Assembly (NCBI GenBank): GCA_027080545.1
Contig: JALWRV010000426.1
Location: forward strand, 1-10,566
Source: Parvularculaceae bacterium
GTDB taxonomy: Bacteria; Pseudomonadota; Alphaproteobacteria; Caulobacterales; Parvularculaceae
Length of the DNA stretch: 10,566 bases
Reading direction: 5' to 3'
Part shown: piece after piece, positions 1 to 6,572 of the stretch
How the letters are laid out: each line of letters opens with the position of its first letter
Numbering within the stretch: position 1 is the stretch's first letter
Notes under the pieces: model-generated
The model's database searches: none
Seen by the model: only the letters and a program-made list of their open reading frames with translations
Told to the model about the DNA's origin: nothing
Program-made: the position numbers and the translations under genes

Positions 1-49
1 CGCGCTTGTCGCTCTCACACTCAGCATTTTTCTCAATAATCTCCCCTAC

Positions 50-84
50 TTGACTTTAATTAGCTAAATTGCTAATTAGCAATT
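50..84 (+). promoter_or_regulatory. sdpR-sdpI promoter and palindromic operator
   Basis: A perfect 18-bp palindrome, AATTGCTAATTAGCAATT, occupies 67-84 and ends on the base before the ATG of the ArsR-type gene. A second, overlapping inverted repeat (ATTAGC at 59-64, GCTAAT at 71-76) adds another half-site. A good -35 hexamer, TTGACT, lies at 50-55. The palindrome falls where the -10 element and transcription start should be: TAATTA at 73-78 with a 17-base spacer, or GCTAAT at 71-76 with a 15-base spacer. Small ArsR repressors commonly bind such AT-rich palindromes over their own promoter, so autorepression is the simplest reading. The palindrome is seen directly; that SdpR binds it is inferred. 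Confidence 0.6.
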
Positions 85-390
85 ATGGTAAATACACTCT
101 TCAAAGCCCTATCCCACCCGGACCGGTGCAAAATATTGGCATTACTAAAAGAAGGGCCAATGTCGGCGGGGGATCTAGCCGATCATTTTGATAGTGCTTG
201 GCCTACCGTTTCGCGCCATCTGAACGTTCTAAAAGAGGCTGATTTGATCAGCGCCGAGCGCCAAGGCACGACTATTTTTTATCGTGCTAATTCTAGTGTT
301 CTGGAAGATGCCGCCGCCGCTTTACTGTCGCTGACCCACACCAAGGATAGGCCCGACCACAAAACCCGAAAACAGGAGAAACCCAAATGA
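85..390 (+). CDS. sdpR: ArsR-family repressor, SdpR-like
   Basis: This 101-residue winged-helix protein fits the SdpR branch of the ArsR family. The N-terminal helix opens MVNTLFKALSHPDRCKIL (1-18), the usual 'F-K-A-L-S-x-P-x-R' entry to this fold. The recognition helix spans about 39-51 (WPTVSRHLNVLKE), and a wing follows at about 57-67 (ERQGTTIFYRA). The metal-binding ELCVCDL motif of ArsR/SmtB sensors is absent and there is only one cysteine (Cys15), so metal sensing is unlikely. The C-terminal tail from about 87 is short and basic. In Bacillus, SdpR represses its own operon and is sequestered at the membrane by SdpI when toxin is present; the same circuit is inferred here from the partner gene. 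No Shine-Dalgarno sequence precedes the ATG, and the operator ends directly at it, so the transcript may be leaderless. The gene overlaps the next by 4 bases (ATGA). Confidence 0.85.
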   Translation: MVNTLFKALSHPDRCKILALLKEGPMSAGDLADHFDSAWPTVSRHLNVLKEADLISAERQGTTIFYRANSSVLEDAAAALLSLTHTKDRPDHKTRKQEKPK

Positions 391-1091
391 TCCGTACAGG
401 TCTTATCATCTCACTTTCCTTCATCGCCTTAATGGCGGCCATGGTTTTTTACACGGTGCAAAACCTACCCGTACAGGACCTTTACCCTGTTCATTGGGGA
501 ATTGACGGCACACCAGATAGGTGGGTGCCGCGCGAAGAGGCCATTCGTAACCTATGGCTATTGCCGGGCATTGCCTTGTTTATCAGCCTATTAATGGCCG
601 TATTGCCTTTCATTGATCCGCGTAAAAACAATATATTCAGATCGAAACAATTCTATCTTTCCGCATGGATCGCAACCATGGCTTTGCTCAGCTTCGTAAC
701 CGGGGGCATTTCAGCGGCCATGCTGGGGCTTGGTGGCGAAAGTTTCATGGAAGGGCAATTTGTCCGGTTAATTATCGGCGCGGTCTCCCTATTGATCATT
801 ATCATCGGTAATTTCTTGCCCAAGGCCAAGCCGAGCTTCTTTATGGGCATCCGCACCCCATGGACCCTATCCAGCAATGATGTGTGGGAAAAAACCCACC
901 GCTTAGGCGGTAGATTGTTCATGCTGTCCGGGTTCATTGGGCTTGTGAGCGCCTTTGTCGCCAATAATATCTGGCTGGCCCTGCCCTTGCCGGTCAGCAA
1001 TATCGCCGCCGTGCTGATCAGCGTGCTCTATTCGTGGAAAATCTATGACCAAGCGCCGGATAAAATCGGCCTTACCGACTATGAGGACTAA
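387..1091 (+). CDS. sdpI: SdpI-family integral membrane protein
   Basis: A 234-residue membrane protein with six likely transmembrane helices, at about 4-24, 55-75, 90-112, 126-145, 175-192 and 197-216. Between helices 1 and 2 sits the DUF1648 signature (YPVHWGIDGTPDRW, 33-46). The SdpI/YhfL signature spans about 142-175: NFLPKAKPSFFMGIRTPW, then LSSNDVWEKTHRLGG. In Bacillus subtilis SdpI gives immunity to the SDP toxin and acts as the signal transducer that captures SdpR. No SdpC toxin or SdpAB maturation gene is visible here, so the ligand is unknown; a role in sensing envelope stress or a foreign peptide is conjecture. The start is well set: GGAG at 375-378 lies eight bases before the ATG, which overlaps the repressor's stop codon, implying translational coupling. 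The 144-base convergent gap after it (1092-1235) holds no convincing terminator. Confidence 0.88.
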   Translation: MIRTGLIISLSFIALMAAMVFYTVQNLPVQDLYPVHWGIDGTPDRWVPREEAIRNLWLLPGIALFISLLMAVLPFIDPRKNNIFRSKQFYLSAWIATMALLSFVTGGISAAMLGLGGESFMEGQFVRLIIGAVSLLIIIIGNFLPKAKPSFFMGIRTPWTLSSNDVWEKTHRLGGRLFMLSGFIGLVSAFVANNIWLALPLPVSNIAAVLISVLYSWKIYDQAPDKIGLTDYED

Positions 1092-1235
1092 GTCAGCCTG
1101 TGTTTTCGCCTGGCCCCCCTGCCCTGCCTTCTCGCCCATAGGTCGCTTTGGTGTGCTTTTGTGGAGCCTATTGTTTAGCGTAAGGGGATGGGGGCGTCAG
1201 GTGCCACTAATTTGGGCGATTGATATTGGCCGCCA

Positions 1236-2084
1236 CTAGCGTGGGCGGACGTGAAAAACATTCCGCATGGCTTTGGTCATGGGCTTGCCATAGGGCAAGA
1301 TGACTTTGAATTTTCCGGCGGTGCAAAAATGCGACATGAATTGCCCATTGTTCCACAAATGCACCGCAAAGCCCGGCGGTTCATCCACCACCAGCGGTCG
1401 CCCATCCGGTTGGTCCGGATCGATCGGCGATAAATCAAGACCAATCTGCGCCGCCACAGCCGCCGAAACTGTTATCCCCGTCCGCATGAATTGCGTGCTA
1501 ATTGGTCGATGAATATGCCCGCAAATGATTTTCTTCACATGATCATGGGGCTCGACCGTTTTGCGCAAAAGCTGCACCCATGGTTCATCATTATGAGCAG
1601 TCATCCAGTCAATACCGGTGAACAATGGGGGATGATGGATGGCCAGTAAAATTGGTCGGCTGGAATCAGCACTTAACTGCGCCTCAAGCCAAGCGGCGCG
1701 TTTTTCACAAAAACCGCCCCCATGCTTGCCTGGCTCCAACGTGTCCGCCACGATTACCCGCGCCTCATCGCTCTCAAGCACATATTGCAGAAAGCCATCT
1801 TCAAAATAGGCATCCCCGAACACTTCACGGAAATTACCGCGATCATCATGGTTGCCCATGCACGGCCAGACCTTAAAGGGCATGGCCTCCAGCATTTTTT
1901 TCAACTTGCGATAGGCTGGCACTGACCCGGTTTCGGTAAGGTCTCCTGTGGCGATCACAAGGTCCGGTTGCGGTCGAATTTTCTTCAAGGACGCAAGCAC
2001 CATTTTAAGGCGCTTCTCATTGTCCTTAGCGCCGATATCTTTGCCGACCCCGATATGCAAATCTGTTATTTGCGCGATTAACAT
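1236..2084 (-). CDS. cpdA: Class III cyclic-nucleotide phosphodiesterase (CpdA/GpdQ-type metallophosphoesterase)
   Basis: This 282-residue cytosolic calcineurin-like phosphoesterase carries the full dinuclear metal motif set: D8-L-H10, GD at 47-48, GNHD at 77-80, IHHPP starting at 149, and GHIH at 189-192. The order, spacing and length match the CpdA/Icc and GpdQ group, which hydrolyse cAMP or other phosphodiesters. No signal peptide or membrane helix is seen. The assignment to cAMP is strengthened by context, because a class III adenylate cyclase lies just upstream on the same strand (77 bases between the genes). The related glycerophosphodiesterase activity of GpdQ-like enzymes cannot be excluded from sequence. 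The ATG at 2084 has GAGGA about 11 bases upstream and a closer AAAGG, so initiation is acceptable but not ideal. The stop (1236-1238) lies in the convergent gap facing sdpI. Confidence 0.85.
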   Translation of the reverse strand: MLIAQITDLHIGVGKDIGAKDNEKRLKMVLASLKKIRPQPDLVIATGDLTETGSVPAYRKLKKMLEAMPFKVWPCMGNHDDRGNFREVFGDAYFEDGFLQYVLESDEARVIVADTLEPGKHGGGFCEKRAAWLEAQLSADSSRPILLAIHHPPLFTGIDWMTAHNDEPWVQLLRKTVEPHDHVKKIICGHIHRPISTQFMRTGITVSAAVAAQIGLDLSPIDPDQPDGRPLVVDEPPGFAVHLWNNGQFMSHFCTAGKFKVILPYGKPMTKAMRNVFHVRPR

Positions 2085-2157
2085 GCCTTTACTCGTCCTC
2101 TACTAAACATCGCCTCCGCAGATCGGCCCAGTGATGCCCCACTTCTCCACACGCCAA

Positions 2158-2178
2158 AGGCCTATTTTTTATAGGCCT
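2158..2178 (-). other. Perfect hairpin over the stop codon of the cyclase gene
   Basis: AGGCCTAT (2158-2165) and ATAGGCCT (2171-2178) form an 8-bp perfect stem around a five-base loop (TTTTT on the plus strand, AAAAA in the minus-strand transcript). It covers the last two lysine codons and the stop of the cyclase. In the transcript it is followed by only three U residues, so it is a weak intrinsic terminator at best. It could lower readthrough into the phosphodiesterase gene or act as an RNA processing or stability element. The structure is seen; its role is inferred. Confidence 0.5.
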
Positions 2179-4417
2179 GATGAACCCCATCCCACCCTTC
2201 TTCCGGTGGGTTTTGCATATATTCGCGTGCCCGCTCGATCATCTTCTTATAATAGTTCTCAATCTCGAAGTCTGTGCCCTTCGTCACTAATTGTTCAAGA
2301 TATTGCATGGCCCCAGCCCAGTCTTGAGCCGCCCAGGCCTCCCGATAGCGATTATGCAATTCGTTAAGTGCTTCAAATCTATCGGAAATAGCTTCCTGCT
2401 CATCGCCGATAAGCCCATATATCGTCTCTGGGGTATCGCGGCCCACCACCCTTAGGCGGTCCAACTCTATGACCGCAAAGGCCGGTAGTCTCTCCGCTAA
2501 TTGAGAACCGATAATGATCCCAACCCCATATTGCTTGGTCAGCCCCTCCAGTCGCGATGCAAGATTTACCGTGTCCCCCAGCACCGAATAAGCAAAACGC
2601 TGCTCGGACCCCATATTCCCTACCGAACAAGGGCCTGCATTGAGACCAATACCAATATGGGTCAGCACCGGCAGGGGCGCATTTTGCGGATCGCTTTCAA
2701 ATTGCCGGTTCATCTCATGCAAGGTCGACATCATGCGCAAAGCCCCCCGCGCTGCATGGGTCGGGTGGTCCGGATCATCCAAGGGGGCATTCCAGAAGCA
2801 GACAATCGCATCGCCAATATATTTGTCGATGGTAGCATTTTCTTCCATCAAAATATCGGTCATCGGGGTGAGAAAATTATTCAGGAAAGTGGTAATTTCT
2901 TTTGGTCCCAAATCTTCCGATATTTTTGAAAAGCCGCGAATATCACAAAACAAAATGGTCAAGTCGCGCTCTTCACCGCCGAGGCTCAACAGCGACGGAT
3001 CATCGGCGATCTTATCCACCATTTCCGGTGACAGATAGAGGTCGAACGCATCCTTGATATGGGCGCGTTCTGCTTCGGTCATCAAGAAGCTTGAGGTGGA
3101 GGTTACAATCGCCACCGCGAGCAGGGAGAGCGCCGGAAAAGCCGGATCAAATAGAATATGATTGTCAGAATATTGCCACCAAGAAAACACGACCACCCCG
3201 CCCAAGAGGGTCAATGTTGAAATACCCCCGCGCAAAGCACCCAGATAGGGCAGCGAAAACACCAGCAACAAGCCGCCCACCAATACCACCATAAATTCAA
3301 GGCCCGGCACCCAGTCGGGCCGGATCAAGAATTTACCCAAGATAATTTGCTCCACCATTTCTGCATGGACCACCACCCCCGCCACCGATGGCGACATCGG
3401 CGTTGAGACAAGGTCAAGCAGGCCGGCTGCGGAAGTACCCACAAAGACAATGCGACCTTCAAACCAATCACGCATCTCTTGGTCAATCTCGGTCTTTTCC
3501 AAAACTTTCCAAGCCGGAACCACGCGTTCTGGGACATCTTCGGTAAAATGCACATACATTTGCCCGTCACCCGTGGTGGGGATTTCAAAATTTCCCGTTT
3601 GAATGGCGACCAATTCAGGGTTGGCCTCATTGGTCTCACCGGAAGCATTGCTGGATTTCAAAACGAAATTGCGCGCTCCTTGCGCAACCCGTAAGGCCTC
3701 TATGGAAAGTGCTGGATATTCCTGTTCACCGATAAGATTCATCAGCGGCGCTTTACGGATGATACCATCGCTATCAGGTTGGATGGAAACAAAACCAGTG
3801 CCTTGCGCTTTTTCGTTAATTTGATCCAATGGCAAAATCGCCCCACCCTTTTGAATGAGCGATAGGCTTGGTAGGGTGCCGGCTACAACACGGCCCCACT
3901 TTACCGGTGGCTTCGGTCCCTCATCTTCTGTCATGAAATAGCCGGTCACGGAATTGGTATTGGCGATGGCGTCCGCAAAATAGGCATCATGGTTGGGTAA
4001 TTGCAAAAAGGGGGCGAGGTTTTCTTCATCCAGCCCATAGCGACGATAAAGAGCAGCGACGGCGTCCGGCGAGGTGCGGTCCGGCTCTGAGAAAACCATA
4101 TCAAAAGCAACCACTGCCGCCCCCGCATCGGATACATTATATAATAGTTGCGCCATGTCTGTGCGCGGCCATGGCCATTGGCCGAATTTTTTTAAGCTAT
4201 CCTCATCGACATCGATAACCCGAACACCGGCATCCACAAACGGGCGTGGGGATAATCTTTGATAATAATCAAACACCAGCCCGCTAATCTGGTTAAAAGC
4301 ATCATTGGCGGTTAGGCGCACAAAGAGGGCCATGGTCAGGGTTAATAGCCCAATCATAATCGGCACAAGTTTCTTGCGCCGGCCCATTTTTAGTGAAAAG
4401 GCTTCTCTGATAGCCAC
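2162..4417 (-). CDS. CHASE2-domain class III adenylate cyclase
   Basis: A 751-residue membrane receptor-cyclase that should make cAMP from ATP in response to an extracytoplasmic signal. Residues 1-16 are basic; helix 1 follows at about 17-35. A CHASE2 sensor (about 40-360) contains VRVIDVDEDSL (65-75) and the WPWPR turn (81-85). Three more helices lie at about 372-390, 398-414 and 426-444. The cyclase domain (about 484-670) has both metal aspartates, D492 in FCDIRGF and D536 in YIGDA. The purine-selecting Lys532 pairs with Ser611, where class IIIb enzymes usually have Thr, and the transition-state Asn618 and Arg622 are present (GDTVNLASR). These point to ATP rather than GTP. The C-terminal helical tail ends in PPEEGWDGV, typical of CHASE2 cyclases. 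The start is a GTG preceded by AGGGGA at five-base spacing; the internal ATG at residue 11 has no such site. The probable phosphodiesterase gene lies downstream. Confidence 0.9.
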   Translation of the reverse strand: MAIREAFSLKMGRRKKLVPIMIGLLTLTMALFVRLTANDAFNQISGLVFDYYQRLSPRPFVDAGVRVIDVDEDSLKKFGQWPWPRTDMAQLLYNVSDAGAAVVAFDMVFSEPDRTSPDAVAALYRRYGLDEENLAPFLQLPNHDAYFADAIANTNSVTGYFMTEDEGPKPPVKWGRVVAGTLPSLSLIQKGGAILPLDQINEKAQGTGFVSIQPDSDGIIRKAPLMNLIGEQEYPALSIEALRVAQGARNFVLKSSNASGETNEANPELVAIQTGNFEIPTTGDGQMYVHFTEDVPERVVPAWKVLEKTEIDQEMRDWFEGRIVFVGTSAAGLLDLVSTPMSPSVAGVVVHAEMVEQIILGKFLIRPDWVPGLEFMVVLVGGLLLVFSLPYLGALRGGISTLTLLGGVVVFSWWQYSDNHILFDPAFPALSLLAVAIVTSTSSFLMTEAERAHIKDAFDLYLSPEMVDKIADDPSLLSLGGEERDLTILFCDIRGFSKISEDLGPKEITTFLNNFLTPMTDILMEENATIDKYIGDAIVCFWNAPLDDPDHPTHAARGALRMMSTLHEMNRQFESDPQNAPLPVLTHIGIGLNAGPCSVGNMGSEQRFAYSVLGDTVNLASRLEGLTKQYGVGIIIGSQLAERLPAFAVIELDRLRVVGRDTPETIYGLIGDEQEAISDRFEALNELHNRYREAWAAQDWAGAMQYLEQLVTKGTDFEIENYYKKMIERAREYMQNPPEEGWDGVHQAYKK

Positions 4418-4445
4418 CCGGTTCCCCTGCCCTGCTTCTCTCTTT

Positions 4446-4483
4446 CCCTATCTTATAGGGTTTTCGCCCCGTGGCAAAACCCT
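4446..4483. promoter_or_regulatory. Two overlapping hairpins in the divergent control region
   Basis: CCCTAT (4446-4451) pairs with ATAGGG (4455-4460) around CTT. AGGGTTTT (4457-4464) pairs with AAAACCCT (4476-4483), with an extra GCC/GGC inner stem and a CCGT loop. The two structures share bases 4457-4460 and so exclude each other in RNA. The larger one is followed on the plus strand by GTTTTTG, resembling a terminator, although no plus-strand gene lies upstream. On the minus strand both sit in or near the cyclase leader, upstream of its AGGGGA ribosome site. A TATAAG (4456-4451 on the minus strand) could be a -10 element instead, which would make these DNA operator sites. Confidence 0.45.
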
Positions 4484-4507
4484 GTTTTTGTTGCAATACA
4501 GCAATTT

Positions 4508-4537
4508 TGCCCAAAAATGCACAATTCTTGCTAGATA
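4508..4537 (+). promoter_or_regulatory. Possible promoter of the acetyltransferase-oxygenase pair
   Basis: TTGCCC at 4508-4513 and TAGATA at 4532-4537, 18 bases apart, with a TG one base before the second element (extended -10 style), would start transcription near 4544. The stretch is AT-rich compared with its surroundings. The hexamers are imperfect, so this is a suggestion only. Confidence 0.25.
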
Positions 4538-4591
4538 TGGGCTAGCGAAGATGTGCCCCAAAGCCGCGCGAGGGTATCGAAATTGAGAAAT

Positions 4592-5728
4592 ATGTCCATT
4601 TCCATGGTCAATCAGGTCACGCAAATTGATATTCGCCCGCTGACAGCCGCACAATTAGGGAGGCTGTCTCTCGCGGGCGGGGTTGCCAACCCGTTCTATG
4701 ATCCAGCCCAAATCGCTATCGCCCTGACGACACTGGGCCAGCCAGACGATTTGTTATTGCTTGGCGGGTATGATGTAAATGAACACATGGTCGGCTTTAT
4801 CCCGCTGGTCAAGGATCACACCCTCGCCCGATTGCCGATCACCTATTGGCGCAACTGGATCCATCCATTTTGTTTCCTAGGGGCTGCGCCTATAGTGCCG
4901 GGTCTGGAACAAGATTTTTATCATGCCCTGTTTAGCTGGCTTGATCATGAAACCAATTTGCCGCTGTTGCGCTTAACCCATGTACCACGACAGGCTGGCA
5001 TTTTGACCATGGTTGGGGAACGCCGTGTTCTTTATCGTGCCGCCCACCATCAGCGCGCTATTCTCGCCCCGCAAAATCGCGATGCCCTAAGTGGCGAAAC
5101 CTATATCAAACAAACTGTGCGCGCGAAAAAACGCAAAGAAATTCGCCGTCTCAGAAATCGTCTCTCCGAACAAGGCAAGGTGACCTATCGGGAATGGCAA
5201 CCAATCGACCCTATGGCGCCATGGCTGCAACGATTTTTTGCTCTAGAGGCCAAAGGTTGGAAAGGAAAGCAAGGCAGCGCTATCGCTAATGATCCGCGAC
5301 AGGTGAATTATTTTCACCAAGCCTGCGCCCTCGCAGGCGAGCGTAAACAATTATTCATGGCCGAGCTGGCCTTGGACGATCATGTTCTCGCTGCGATGTT
5401 AGGCTTTATCGAGAACAATATTCTGTTCACCGTCAAAATCGCCTATGATGAGGCCTATAGACGTTTTTCACCGGGCGTGATGCTAGAATTAGCAATAACC
5501 AAATCCGCGCTTGATCACCATCGCTTCACCATGGTCGACAGTTGCGCCAAGCCCAACCATTCCATGATTGATCATCTGTGGGCGGAGCGTATGGATATTG
5601 AGCAATGGGTAATCGGCTTGCAAGGCTGGCGAGGCAACCAGCTAGCCCGCCTTTGTCAGGGGGTGGAGCGCTTGGGCGCACGCATAGCCGGTCGTAATAG
5701 TCAACCGCAAAGCATGAGGGGGACATAA
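4592..5728 (+). CDS. BioF2/CelD-like GNAT acetyltransferase
   Basis: From the ATG at 4592 this is a 378-residue protein of the Acetyltransf_6 (BioF2-like, PF13480) group, relatives of CelD and the FemAB fold. The recognisable part is the C-terminal GNAT half. A basic helix (KKRKEIRRLRNRL, about 179-191) leads to FALEAKGWKGKQGS (about 216-229), the hallmark loop of this group. The YDEAYRRFSPG segment (about 285-295) then precedes the helix that contacts acyl-CoA. There is no signal peptide or membrane helix. The family transfers acyl or aminoacyl groups to amines in polysaccharides, lipids or peptides; the substrate here cannot be read. Its stop overlaps the oxygenase start by one base (TAATG), so both should work in one pathway. 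The start is uncertain: an in-frame GTG at 4553 would add 13 basic, poorly conserved residues. Neither has a strong ribosome site, though GAG lies four bases before the ATG. Confidence 0.75.
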   Translation: MSISMVNQVTQIDIRPLTAAQLGRLSLAGGVANPFYDPAQIAIALTTLGQPDDLLLLGGYDVNEHMVGFIPLVKDHTLARLPITYWRNWIHPFCFLGAAPIVPGLEQDFYHALFSWLDHETNLPLLRLTHVPRQAGILTMVGERRVLYRAAHHQRAILAPQNRDALSGETYIKQTVRAKKRKEIRRLRNRLSEQGKVTYREWQPIDPMAPWLQRFFALEAKGWKGKQGSAIANDPRQVNYFHQACALAGERKQLFMAELALDDHVLAAMLGFIENNILFTVKIAYDEAYRRFSPGVMLELAITKSALDHHRFTMVDSCAKPNHSMIDHLWAERMDIEQWVIGLQGWRGNQLARLCQGVERLGARIAGRNSQPQSMRGT

Positions 5729-6567
5729 TGGCAAAGTTTTTTTCTGATGATAGTTTGAAACAGTTTGCAACGCTTTACCCCAAACAGTCCGGTCTCCTCA
5801 GTCATAATTGCCAAGCGGATGCATTGTTTCAATTGCCGCGACTGGTGGCACTGGCCAACACCCTGCCGAGGCAGGCGGTTGAATATAATCGCGCCGATGT
5901 GGACCTTACTCTTGATCCAGAAGCCACACCGGACAATGGGCTGGATGTGATCGCGACCATTCGCTCCATAGAAGAAAATAATTCATGGCTGGTGTTGAAA
6001 AACATAGAGCAGGACCCAGAATATCGAGCCTTACTGGATGGTCTTATAGACGAGCTGGAACCCTCTATTCGGGTAAAAACCGGCAAAACTTTGCGCCGGG
6101 AAGCCTTTGTCTTTGTCTCCTCACCGCACGCCATAACGCCTTTTCATATGGATCCGGAGCATAATATTTTACTACAAATTCGCGGCTCTAAAACCATGTA
6201 TGCCTATCCGGCCGATGATCCAGAAATTGTCAGCCCTGAACAGCACGAAGCCTATCATGGGGGGGGGCACCGAAATCTGGTTCACAAACCAAGTTTTGAT
6301 GAAAAAGCGATAGCCCACAGATTAAGCCCCGGCATGGGCGTGGTGATGCCAGTTAAGGCCCCCCATTGGGTTAAGGTTGGTGATGAAGTTTCCATATCGC
6401 TTTCCATCACTTGGCGCTCCTACCTGTCTGTGCGCGAAGCTGACATTCGCTGCATGAACCATTTTTTGCGCCACCGGGGACACACCCCCATGCCAGTGGG
6501 TGCAAACCCGCTACTGGACCGGGTAAAAGCGATTGGTTGGCGGGTAAAGAATAGGCTGGCCCGATAA
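5728..6567 (+). CDS. JmjC/cupin_8-like putative Fe(II)/2-oxoglutarate oxygenase
   Basis: A 279-residue cytosolic protein whose central part looks like a JmjC/cupin_8 beta-barrel. The facial triad is present as His140-x-Asp142 (TPFHMDPEHN) and His213 (APHWVKVG), and the strand pattern LLQIRGSKTMYAYP (148-161) between them is typical of the fold. Lys155 is a candidate 2-oxoglutarate contact. Such proteins hydroxylate proteins, peptides, lipids or small molecules. Some databases label this type 'transcriptional regulator', but no DNA-binding domain is visible. The start is secure: GAGGGGG at 5715-5721 precedes an ATG overlapping the acetyltransferase stop (TAATG), so translation is coupled. The C-terminal 50 residues are basic. 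A run of nine G residues at 6259-6267 encodes Gly-Gly-Gly and could slip in replication or sequencing. The gene ends five bases from the convergent MarR gene. The family call is firm; catalysis is inferred. Confidence 0.75.
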   Translation: MAKFFSDDSLKQFATLYPKQSGLLSHNCQADALFQLPRLVALANTLPRQAVEYNRADVDLTLDPEATPDNGLDVIATIRSIEENNSWLVLKNIEQDPEYRALLDGLIDELEPSIRVKTGKTLRREAFVFVSSPHAITPFHMDPEHNILLQIRGSKTMYAYPADDPEIVSPEQHEAYHGGGHRNLVHKPSFDEKAIAHRLSPGMGVVMPVKAPHWVKVGDEVSISLSITWRSYLSVREADIRCMNHFLRHRGHTPMPVGANPLLDRVKAIGWRVKNRLAR

Positions 6568-6572
6568 ATGGC

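Noticed and set aside
1..67. Possible partial gene at the left edge: a hydrophobic plus-strand frame ending in TAA at 65-67, or a minus-strand ATG at 27-25 reading MLSVRATSA off the edge.
   Set aside because: Both frames are too short to judge, they conflict with each other, and neither matches a family I recognise. The minus-strand ATG has its GGGGAG about 13 bases away.
653..1139. Open frames antisense to sdpI, and similar long shadow frames opposite the cyclase, hmgA and hpd.
   Set aside because: They lie wholly or mostly inside well-supported genes, show no family features, and reflect codon bias of the true strand.
1092..1235. Open plus-strand frame running past sdpI into the convergent gap.
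   Set aside because: It starts inside sdpI in another frame, has no ribosome site, and its sequence resembles no protein family.
1230..1248. Hairpin CCGCCAC / GTGGGCGG in the convergent gap after sdpI.
   Set aside because: The stem has a bulge and no T-run follows on either strand, so a terminator call is not supported.
4491..4510. TTGC-N6-GCAA inverted repeat upstream of the acetyltransferase as a CRP-type site.
   Set aside because: It lacks the TGTGA/TCACA arms of a CRP site and the four-base arms are too short to carry weight.
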